Part shown: piece after piece, positions 36,739 through 48,700 of the stretch
Layout: the number at the start of each line of letters is the position of its first letter
How positions within the stretch are numbered: the first letter of the stretch is position 1
Source of the DNA: Stichopus chloronotus
Lineage: Eukaryota; Echinodermata; Holothuroidea; Aspidochirotida; Stichopodidae
Direction of reading: 5' to 3'
Assembly: GCA_021234535.1 (NCBI GenBank)
Contig: CM037850.1
Location: 62,001-126,000 of the forward strand
DNA: 64,000 bases
Notes under the pieces: generated by a model
What the model was told of the DNA's origin: nothing
The model's input: only the letters and a program-made list of their open reading frames with translations
The model's database searches: none
Translations under genes and position numbers: made by a program

Positions 36739-39700
36739 CTTAGTTACTGAGTTTCACATTGGTAAGTGATATCGATATTTTCAAAGAAGAAAATATATAA
36801 ATAAAACCTTCTGGGCATATACATAAAATTCTAAAAATGTCCTTGATATGAAGTTTAAGGAAACAAAGGACTGACACAAGACATATGTAAAAGTCCATCT
36901 CTAGACATCACAAATTTGTATACGCAGCCAATGTTTATTCATGATGCAGCAGTGAAACACAAATCTGCCGGTAAAATTGTCAATCTTTATTGGATTTTGA
37001 TGTAATTTTATTCCATGATTAACGCACCCAATACTCCAGAATGTCATTTTCATATCACATGACCTTTAAGATTTTGTCTTCACAAGGTTTTCCACATTTT
37101 GACTCCTGCCAACCAAATGTAAGGCTAAGACAGATTGGTCCTAGCTCCTTAGGATTGAATCACAAATCTAAGCCTAGGGAGAGTGAGCCATTGCTACCCA
37201 TTGCAATAAGGACAGCAAAGAGACAGTAATCAGTCACCCTCCACTGCACATGCACATCTCCTGGCCTTCTTGAGCTGATGAACAGTGTATGACATGCATA
37301 AGTGATTTCAACACAAAAGAATTCCACACAATGTAAGTTCTGAACAAAGATACATATGACATTGGTTTATATGACACTGGCCTCAACCAAAGAGTTAGAT
37401 CAGCAAAAGTGTGTTTGATTTGATTCTGATATATTAATACTAACCAATAAAGTGTATTCTCTTACACATCAATTGACTATTAATGAAATATCTCCACACC
37501 AACACACGTGTCAATTTTGGTGGTAAATCAGTCTCGCCTGTCATGGTGCCTCTATTTTGTCTTTTCTCCAGTATGCTGTATAATTATAACACACTGTTTT
37601 GGGGCTTTTTGAAAGAAGGTTGTTTACCTCAAATAGGTTTTTAGTAATTTCTTTCTCACTTGTGAAATTTTGCTGTAATGTAGCAAATAATCAACAAATT
37701 TATCTTTTATCATGCCTGACATACTTGAAATGGCCTTATTTAATTAAGAGACTCAGAATGCCATATCAAATACCTATTGTCATGAAAAGGAGTACAGTGG
37801 TTGTTTATCAGCCACTTGGCTTCAGTGGAAAGTGTTAGACAACGACAATCTGGATTTAAACAAAGCAATGTGTTCTGACTGGACATGGGGGGGGCCGGTA
37901 AACCTCATGATTATAACTCTGATTACATTATCCCCTAATCTAGACTTTGAATAAAGTCATAATAATACTAAATACACTGGACCTGCTGCTTGGAATAACT
38001 TAACAGACTCACTGAAGGAAGTTACTACCTTAACATCTTTTAAACGGAAGCAGAAGAAATATTTTCTGCCAAGGATAAGATCCTTTTTTTCTCTCGTTTT
38101 TGTTTGAGGTTGCGGGGTGGAGGGTGTTGGTGTTTTGCTTATTCTCTGTTCTGGCTTTTGTTGTATCTGGCTTCGTTTTTGTTTTAATTTTTCTTTCACT
38201 TGTCTCAATTGGCATCTGAGGTTTTACTTCTTCACAAGCTTTGAGTTGAACTCCTAGTAGAACTCCTAGACTATATTTTTTACTTCAATTATGTTACCTT
38301 CTCATGTAATTCTATATTTTACACCTTAATATGGTTCTAATAAAGTTTTCTGAAATGAAAAAAAAATCATTGAACCAATAACCAATATTGGTGTGTGTTA
38401 AAACAGAAAGAGAACACACAATAAACTGACGTCCATGTTGAACATTATAACCAATATTACTGACACTGCAGCCAATGTTGCCTAACACTGTACATGATAG
38501 ACTGAGTTGTCCTATCATGAACGATACAATGTTACCCGACACTGTAAAGGATAGAGTTGCCACCCTATCATGAACACTGCAGCCAATAGTTGATAGGCTG
38601 AGTGTCCAACCATGAACACTACAGCCGATGTTACGTCACTGTATAGGACAGACTGGCACTGAAGGCAACGTTACTAAACACTGTGTGATGGACTTTGTTG
38701 CCTTATCATGAACACTATAGCCAATGGTTCTGACACTGTATACGACAGACTGGGATGGCCATCCTATGAACACTATAGCCAATGGTTCTGACACTGTAAA
38801 TGATAGACTGGAAGGGCCATGCTATCATGAACACTATAGCCAATGTTACTAAACAATGTGCGAGATAGACCTTGCTAGCTTATCATGAAGACTACAGCCT
38901 TTGTTACTGAATGCTATGATAAATTAAGCACCCAAGCATGAACACCACAGCCAGTCTTATTATATACCATAGTCTGTAAACTTGTACAGTAGTGCTTGTT
39001 AAGCTAGATTTGTACTGTACTGTGGAAATCACAACTGCTTTGCCAGACACAATGCTATGTCTCAACAGGGTATGGTATACATGAGCTCATTTTTGGAACA
39101 AACTTGTGACTGCTGCTGACTCACCCTTGGCATAGGCTCATTCCACCAGGAATAATCCTTAGCTGTATATGGGAAGACTCTATCATTGATGACTTGCAAT
39201 GTGGTCAAAGTAATCTCTTTCATTGACCTGAAATACTTCTTCCACATAAATTGTCCTTGACGTCTCATTTCAGTGGCTCTAGCCGGAGAAATCTTGTCTA
39301 AAATACTGGGAAGATTCAAAAGATCATGCTCCCTGACCAACAGAGCAGCCCTGCAAAGATACAAACAATGAAGACTAAGTACTGCTACCAACAGCAGCTA
39401 AAAAATGTTCAAGCTTCCTTTATATCTCTAGCAATGCCATCTTGTAGTTAAATAATATTTTAAATGTAAACATATACACAGTATCTCAGAACATTTAAAG
39501 GGAAATAAGGTGTTTGTTTTACAGAAAACAACAATATTTTCAAAACCAATGTTTGTGGACATAGAAAAATAAATTATTTAAAATAAGGAAGGAGAATAGC
39601 ATATGTCTCTCACAGACAGGAATTCAGCTATTTGTCACTCAACAAAGATTTTTTCACCCACACTTTCCAGAATTCAAGTGATGCATCTTCTGTGACTCAT

Positions 39701-42700
39701 CATATGCATAATATTTTGAGGAGATGAAGCTTTTGAAGATGTGTATGATGAGGATGAATGGTTTAACAAAAATTAACGCTATTTTTTTTTTTGTATATCA
39801 TGCTGGTATATATTCTAAACACCCTATTTCCCTTGAAAAGATCAGTTATGCACAACAGAAACTTAATTCATGATGGCTTCACATTGTCAAAAAGCAGTAA
39901 CTGGCAAGTATGGTCACAATCCATTTTACATCAAACGAGAAATGCGAATTATGTTTGTAATATCAATGAGTAAAAAAAATTACCTCTGGGCTTAAGAGTT
40001 ATATTATAGATACAATTTGTGCTGTTCATCTTTGAGTGTTGCTGCCTGGCAGCATCTATTTTTAACTGTATTTATATATTTCTTTGTTACATTATCACTG
40101 TACTCTTTGCTTCATCAGACAGATGCCTTTAACACAAGCGCTAAATAAACACTGTTGCAGCATTCAAGTATTATTATTACTCTTATCAATGCAGTTGAGG
40201 ACCCTTCTTTGAGTTGCTTTGGGGATCAAAGAAGTTAATTAGGGAGTCACAATCAGGAAGCTCTGGCCATGTTTGCATCACTGGTTCAGTACCAAACAAA
40301 CATGTAAATTGACCACATGGCTGAGTTACAACAAAAGGCAGCTCTAGGGATGTTTGCAACATAATTGGTTCATTGGCGGCACAAAGGTGTGTATTACTCA
40401 TGCACCAAATGACTGCATTTTGCAATACCAACATCAGCAAACTGTTGCTTGGATTATAACTCCATCTGCATGTGGATTGCCTGCTATTAAAATTCATGTA
40501 TGCCAATGTTATGCAATAACACTCAATACTGCTTTTTCTTAAAGGTCGTGTGACATGCTTCTACAAAAGAGCACCCTTCATTCAGGAGTTACAAAGTAAA
40601 ATCCAGAGCGAAACCCGTTAGAATTTTCTTTAAATTTTTTACCATTTTTGAGAGTCAATCTCTTGACGTCAGAAAATTTGCATACTTAGCCAATGTTTAT
40701 TCATGATACAGCTGTGAGATACTACATTTCCTGTAAACTGATCAATCTTTGATGGATTTTGGTGGATTTGTGGCTATTTTTAATATTTTCAATGCTTAAT
40801 GCAACCAATACTCCAAAATGTCATTTTCATGTCACATGACCTTTAACTGACTACAGTAGATTGAGTTGCAATAAAGACAGCTCTAGCCAAAAGAATACTA
40901 TACAATAATATGCAGACCTGCCAACCTTTCAATTCCCAATCCCTGCAGCCAACCAACAATACAGCTTCAAACCATCATTCACTGTGCACAGTTAACATTG
41001 TAGCCCTATTACAGTTTCTGTTTGCTATTTGCCACAGGACAGGTATGTTCCTCTTCAAATTGTACTTTGATTACTAAGAAGAACCGTAGTGTTAATGAGC
41101 TCACTACATTGGTTGAAATAGTCTCTGCGAAAGGACCATGTGGTGAATTTTCTTCCAGATTTCAATATTGCAATGGCCCTATTGAAGAAAAGCAGGATTT
41201 TCAACCTACCTGGATGTTTTGCAGGGTTTACTTGACTATAATTTGGAGTTCAGTACTTACTCAGAAATGAGGAAGAGCAGGAGTTTTAAGAGGACCTTGC
41301 AATTTAGAGAAAAACCTGTACAAATACAGTTACATAAAGGAACTGTCTTTGGCATGTTTTGCTTCATAAAAGGAGAAAAATCATGTGATGACATGTTTTT
41401 GTGTAAAATATTTACAGTGTAGCATTTTTCTGTGGTTCCATCAAAATTTACGAAAAAAGACATTGCAGCGGAAATTAATTTTGCAGTGGGATGTAAGTTA
41501 CAATATTTAAATTCCAGAGTTAACTGGTTATCATGTGTGCAGCCTAGCTCTATAGCTGCTTATAATAGTATCCTTGGGCTAGCACATTGTCAAAAGGGCA
41601 CCTAGTTACGAGCAACTCCCATATGAAAAATAGTTTTAATTTCTGTCAAATGCAATCACAATTATCGGTTATTACATGCTCCTTAGACTCCTATAGACTT
41701 GTGTCTCTCACAAATATCACATGCATCATTTTTAAAATGTGCGTCCTGGCCACACAGAACCAGAAGTTACGAACAGTAGAAATAATGGGGTGGCCATCCA
41801 GAGCAGTGAGCTTGTTAAGCACATCCAATAAATGAGCTGCAGTGATCTGAAGCTAGCAGAGAAAAGCAGCACTCTTGGATCCATTTATTGATGGAAATTA
41901 TATCCCGATGTAAGTGACAAGATTTCAAAGCTGCCAGTCATCTTATATACTGGGGTAGGAAATTAGATCGCGATGTAAGTGACAAGATTTCAAAGCTGCC
42001 AGTCATCTTATATACTGGGGTAGGAAATTAGATCGCGATGTAAGTGACAAGATTTCAAAGCTGTCAGTCATCGTCATAGGCCTATATTGGGGCTTGAAAA
42101 ATATGACCCCTATGCATATGATATCATGATCTTCAAAGCTGCCAGTCATCTTATATACTGGGGTAGGAAATTAGATCCCTATGTGAAGTGACAAGATTTC
42201 AAAGCTGTCAGTCGTCGTCATAGGCCTATATTGGGGCTTGAAAAATATGACCCCTATGCATATGATATCATGATCTTCAAAGCTGTCAGTCATCTTATAC
42301 ACTGGGGTAGGAAATATGATCCCTACGTAAAGAATACCATCACAAAGCTGTCAGTCACCATAAATTGGGGCATGAAATATGATCCTTACGTAAATAATAC
42401 CATACATCAAATGTGTCAGTTGTTATATACTGGGGTAGAAAATATGATATCTATGTAAATAATAGTGATTCAAAGCTTTCAGTCATTATAAATACTTGGG
42501 TAGGAAATATGATCCTTATGTAAATAATACCATACATCAAATCTGTCAGTTGTTATATACTGTGGTAAGAAATATGACATCTATGTAAACAAAAGTGTTT
42601 CAAAGCTGTCAGTCATCATACATCGAAAAGTGAAATATGATCCCTATGTACATAATACCATCACAAAGCTGTCAGTTGTCATACATTAGGCCGTGACATA

Positions 42701-45700
42701 CAGTATCATCGCTATGTAATAATACCACTTCACAGCTGTCAGTTGTCACACACTGGCGAGTGACATATGATCCATTTGTAAATAATACCATATCAAAGCT
42801 GTCAGTTGTCATATATTAGGCCGTGAAATATTATTGCTATAATAATAATAATACCATTTCAAGGCTGTCAGTTGTTATACATTGGGGAGTGACATATAGG
42901 ATCACTACCTAAATAATACCAAATGTTTCAAAGTTGTCAGTTACTATACATTGGGGCGTGTCAACTGTCTACCTGAAGCAACCAGGCCAACAATCACCAG
43001 GCCAACAATCACTACCAAAACAGCACAGTGAGTCTCTTGCTTCGATCGACAGATAACCAGTGCACTGCACAGTATTTGCAGCATGTATTTTACATTACAG
43101 TATTTCCTACAAAATTCTTTAATGCTGGTGGTTTTATCCACTTTTCTCTGTCCTATTTTCATGGAAGTTGATGAAATCGGGACATCCCACTTTTAAGAGG
43201 ATTTAATGTTTGAAAATCAGGACTGTCCCACCAAAGTCAAGATGGTTGGCAGGTCGGCATACAGTATGTATACTTTAATACTACTATCGATGGTTGAGGT
43301 ACTGTACAATAAAAGACAGCCCTAGCTACATTTGTATGTAAGGATATTGTTTCAAACACATAAATATGTAAACTGACTAAATGGTTGAGGTACAATAAAA
43401 GACAGCCCTAGCTACATGTAAGGAATTGTTTCAACAGACACACACACTATGTAAAGTAACCTGAGTGGAAGATTTGACTCATTTTAATATCTTTCTAGCA
43501 ATTGCTTACCTTCGCCAATCCAAGACATCAGCAAAAGGTAAAACAAATCCATCAATAACAACAACAGGAATACAGCCAGCAAAAAGTGAATCTGTCAGTG
43601 CTTGCTGACCAAGTCTAGCTCTTTTCAAGATGATACAGAAACTTCCCTCCTATCACAAAAAAAAATACATATATAAAATGAAATAAAATATGATTAATGT
43701 TTATAGTAGACTGAGACATATTCTTTGACTAATTAATAATCACTCTATGGTAATGTAGAGTGATTACTATTAATCAGGGATTAGGTTAGGTTACAAAAAA
43801 CTCATAACAAAATGAAAGCTAAGGAAAGATACCACAATTTACCTAATAGTAAATAGATACTAGAACTTAAACCATATAGCCAAGATAGACGGATGGTACA
43901 GCATATTTGGTATGCTGAAGTTTGAAAGGATCATCGTGAAGGTTTATATTATTCTAGTGTTCAACCAGTGGCTAGTGGCTAGTTTTTAATGCTGTAAATG
44001 TATGAAGCAATTTCAAAGACAAAGAGTGCACAATTGCATTATGTTCCAGCTCTGTATTCCCTTACCAAACAAAGCTTTGTATTGTCACAATGAGCCACCG
44101 CCACCTACAATACTTTAACATCAGAGATCACTATAATCCTTGCACTAATGGCTGGTCAGTATTTTGAAAGCTCCTGTGAAGGTCCACACTTGTACAGAAG
44201 TAGACTCTATAGAGTCTGCTTGGGTTGGAAAGTTTCTGTTCCTAATCTTGGTTCCGCCGCCTCTGAAGGAACATCCACATATTGACTGTACTGCTCTTCC
44301 GGAAGAGTGTTTACTCCCCTCATTGACTGCTGCCCTTGCAGACTCTGGACACTCATTTTAATTGTGCACACAAGTTGTTTTTCGCTACCAAATTCAGCAG
44401 AAGCTGATCACAACCATCGTGAGAAATGATGTGAGTGATGATGGGGAAAGGACCTACGACTGATTAGTTACATAAATATCATGGCAATATTCTACTCTTC
44501 TTCAAATGTTTTAGGTCCCTCTTAATAGCGATATCCTATTTCTGCCGTAGGCAAATCTGGTGATAGGGTGAAAGTTACCCTAGGTACCATTATTTTCTCT
44601 CATTGTTCGATCGCTGCTAGTGGCTCATTTCTTGAGACCAACACATAGTATTTTAACATGTATTAACCGTAACGTCAAACGTGATTATTCATTTGCACAT
44701 AATTACATCGAGTGTCCAAAGTCTTTCCGGCAGACGGTGATCATAGAGAAACGAGGTTACTACTGTACATGAGTACATATCCTCGGTTGGGTATAAGTAG
44801 GCTGCAGCTCAAAATGTGAGAAATGTATCAAAGGAGGGAATTCATTTGCCGAGAAAGACTTTGCAAAGTCTAGTACAGAAGCTGCTTAACATCAGGAGGA
44901 AATTTTATGTGTGAATCATGAACTGCAGCAAATTTCAGTCCATTGTTGGGCAATGTTTCATTTGAAATACCACCACTGTACAGTTATACTGTGTAGAAGA
45001 AGAACTTATCTAGTTCAATGTAACCAATTCTGGACTTGTAACCATCCAAACCTGAAACAATGCAAGGTACTTTACTACTTAAGAAAAGCCTCTTTCACAG
45101 CATTCAGTTGGTGCTACAAAATGTAATAAAAATAAATGAGCTAGAGTATGTTAAATTTAAAAGATACACTAAACCTGAAGAATGTGAGGATATCTCATTT
45201 GATCTGTGCCTTGGCATAAGTAATCAGATGATGGAGGTTCAACTTCATCCAAATTTGAAGATTCACACTTGTCTAAAACCAGAATATCTCTCCGATCTGA
45301 AGATAACACATTGAGCTGATGACGGAACTCTTGGTGAATTCCAACCTGAGCTGATATGGCGAGGTATGGACGGTCAAAGCTGTCAAAAATAAGTGAGACT
45401 AGAAACAGACCACGACTCTTCAAAGGAAAAAAAAGAACATAACACACAGTACTGTATTGAAGAACTGCAGAGCAAAGATTAAACAAGAAAATACAATACA
45501 AAAATAGAACTCCCTACAGTATTGTTAAATGAACAAGAGCATGTATTTCTTTCAAAATTGGTAATATTCTGTTCACATTGCCACGATATGCAAATATTTT
45601 ATGGGGCCTACACTAATTACTGTAGTGTACTGTTCATCAACACAAAATACTGTAAATAGTTCTGTACAGTACCTTCAGGCTATAATTTTCAATACTTCCT

Positions 45701-48700
45701 TCCATTGTGTATTATTTTGCCTTTTCCTTGCTGTGTTTACGGCCTAATGCTGTTGGATTTTGGTGTCATATTAGTTTTAATTTCCTTTTTCCAACCTTTC
45801 CTCCACTGTAGTGGGTTTGATATCAATTTATACATGTGTTCAAGTTTAAAGAGGGTCAGTTAGACAATATCATATATTTTGTGACACCTTGCATCACTAA
45901 TGCATACAATTAGCCTTGTTCTAAATGTCCTTGAAATCACTTCTAGCACCATGCCCTCTAAGGTCTTGCCCACCCTCGATGAACTGAGCAAGGTGCACAA
46001 TGTTACACAAAAAACATTGAACACTTATCAGTATGAGGGGGCGAGTCCGCTAAGGTTCCGTAGATGTTTAACTGGAGTACCTCCTCAGTGAGTGAACTGG
46101 TCTCCACTGCGCCCCCGACACACCTTGGCCCCAAGCTTCAAGAACTTTACATTTGTCTCTATTTTTTGCTTTTTTTCTTTCATAAATTTGGTACATATAT
46201 AATATATATATACAAAAAAACCCTCCCTCCTCTGAGGGGGAGAACTAAACTACATAATATAAAACAATAGCGATCCCCCAGCCTCACCGGGGTGGGAGAT
46301 GGGAGGCAGCAATGGGTAAGTTCTTATCCCAGTAGGTCCACATGCCCCTAAATAGACCAGTGCCTGTGTAGGGGTGGGATGCGACTTGTGTTGTTGTTAC
46401 AGTAGGCAACAGTAAAAGTCACACTGGGACAAAGTACCTTCAGTGTAGGAGGAAACAGTCTGATTCAAGGTTGTACGGTGGATTGCTAGTTTCGGGTGTT
46501 TTACATCTCATGTAAATGTTATGTGTGTGCTTGTGATAAATAGTGAAGAGGGTGTTTGTATGTGAGAAAATGAAACGCATGTGAAACACAAAAAGTGTTA
46601 GTGCTAGCGAGCATTAACACACATGTGAAAAACAACATTCTGCAACTGAAGGATGGTCATTTTTTAAGTTCCTTCAGTGCTGTACATTGATTATTACAAT
46701 ATAAGAAAACTACACTGCATTACTGTTACAATACAAGATTTGATCTGTTTACACTTCAAATGTTAATCCCACCACCATTCTAACAAGCAGACTACAGCAG
46801 AGCAAACCAGACAGTCAAAGGATTTCGTGATTCCTTACCAATAGTAATGAAAAACATCAACATACAAATCTTGAAGTTCAGCACCTTACCCTTCTACAAT
46901 GTTTTCAGACTACGATTTCTGCTGGCCTCACGTGACGTTTGACCATCATAAACCAGAATGCACAAATGCATTGTGGTTTCAATGATTTCATTATGAGGAT
47001 TCTTTTTCATGAATCTGACATACTGTACTATAGTGTAAGTGTAATATGTGCAAGATGCTTGGTCATTGTAATATTACAGTATTTTTTTCAAATCACCAAT
47101 TGAGAAGAACAATGACTTCTGCTGACCTATGTTGATGACTGATACTGTACAGTATTCATATGAACATACACAGCTACATAGTACACGGATATATCCAAGA
47201 GCTTCCCTACATACCACATATCAAATCTGTGCAAGATTCCCTTCTTGATTTGACCTACATAAAAAACAGAAGGCTTATTTGTACTCCACGAGGTACCGCT
47301 GCACACCAGAAAAAAGAACTCTACAAGCTACAGTAGCTTTCTTGAGATACCATGTTTATGAGGTTTTCACTATTTGGTCCCTGTTGACCCCAGATGACCT
47401 TTGATCTCCATCAAACACAACAGACTTTTTGCACTCAATAAGGTACACCCACATATGATATATTAGATCTGTACAAGCTTCCCATCTTGAGATATTGTGT
47501 ATAGAGATTATTTGAACCCGGTTGATCCAAAAACCTTTGACCTCCACCAAAAACAATACCCTCCTTGTACTCAATAGGATACACCCACATACCACATGTG
47601 AGATCTGTACAAGCTTCCCTTCTTAAGATATCAAGTTTACAAGGTTTTCACCATTTGATTAGAGTTGACCCCAAATTACCTGACCTTCACCATAAATATG
47701 AGGCTTCTTGAGCTCCATGAGGTACACCCACTGAATAAATATGGCATACATGTAACATTCCCCTCTTGTGATATTGCATTTACAAGGCTTTCACCATTTA
47801 AGCCCTGTTGATCCCAAATGACCTTTGACCTACACCAAAAATATTAGGCTTCTTGTGCTTTATTGGGTACAACCACTGAATAAACATGACATGTGCCAGA
47901 TTCCCCTCTTGAGATATTGTGTTTGTACAAGGTTTTCAATATTTGACCCTACTGACCCCAAATGACCTTTGACCTCTACTAAAAACAAAAGGCTTCTTGC
48001 GCTTGATAAGGTGCACCCACACACCAAACATGAGATCTGTACATGTTTCCCATCTTGAGGTATCTGTTTAAAAGGTTTTCAATATCTTACCCCTGCTGAC
48101 CCCAAATGACCTTTCACCTGCACCAAAATCAATAGGCTTTTTGCTCTCTATAAGGCACCTACACACTAAATATGAGATCTGTGAAAGTTTCCCTTCTTGA
48201 GACATTGTGTTTACAAGGTTTTCACAATATGACCCCTATTGACCCCAAATGACCTTTGATCTCCACCAAAACAATAAGCTTCTTGTACTCAATAAGGTAC
48301 TCTCACATACCAAAGTTCAGATTTGTACAAGCTTCCTATCCTAAGGTATCGTGTTTACAAGGTTTTCACTATTTGACCCCTGTTGACCCATCATGACCCT
48401 TGACCTCCACCAAAAACAATAGGCTTTTGGTACTCAATATGGTTCACCCACATACCACATCTGAGATCTGTACAAGCTTCCCTTCTTGACATATTGCATT
48501 TGCAAGGTACATAGGTGTCACAAAGTTACATATATATACACACACACTCACACACAACATTTACAACAGGGGTGGGCAACCTACGGCCTGCGGGCCCCAT
48601 GCGGCCCGCCATTGATTTATGTGCGGTCCACGAGACGTATCGAGCAAATGGAAAAAATGTAATTATTTCACACAACGAGCGAGCTCTGAGATCACAATTT

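Larger units (their letters stand above)
35183..39124 (-). other. EXT2 intron 5: microsatellite, LINE tail, minisatellite
   Basis: Contains (CAT)n at about 36606-36738, a plus-strand LINE 3' end at 37945-38372 and a ~60-bp minisatellite at about 38430-38965. The 35200-36500 part shows no feature beyond random open frames. Confidence 0.75.
43650..45174 (-). other. EXT2 intron 3: palindrome-rich repeat copy and a hairpin
   Basis: Holds a perfect 11-bp inverted repeat at 43737-43766 and copy 1 of a dispersed repeat at about 44190-44885 that is rich in palindromes. No other gene is visible. Confidence 0.7.

Noticed and set aside
36377..36743. Poly-Met or poly-Ile/Thr reading frames
   Set aside because: Produced by the (CAT)n microsatellite.
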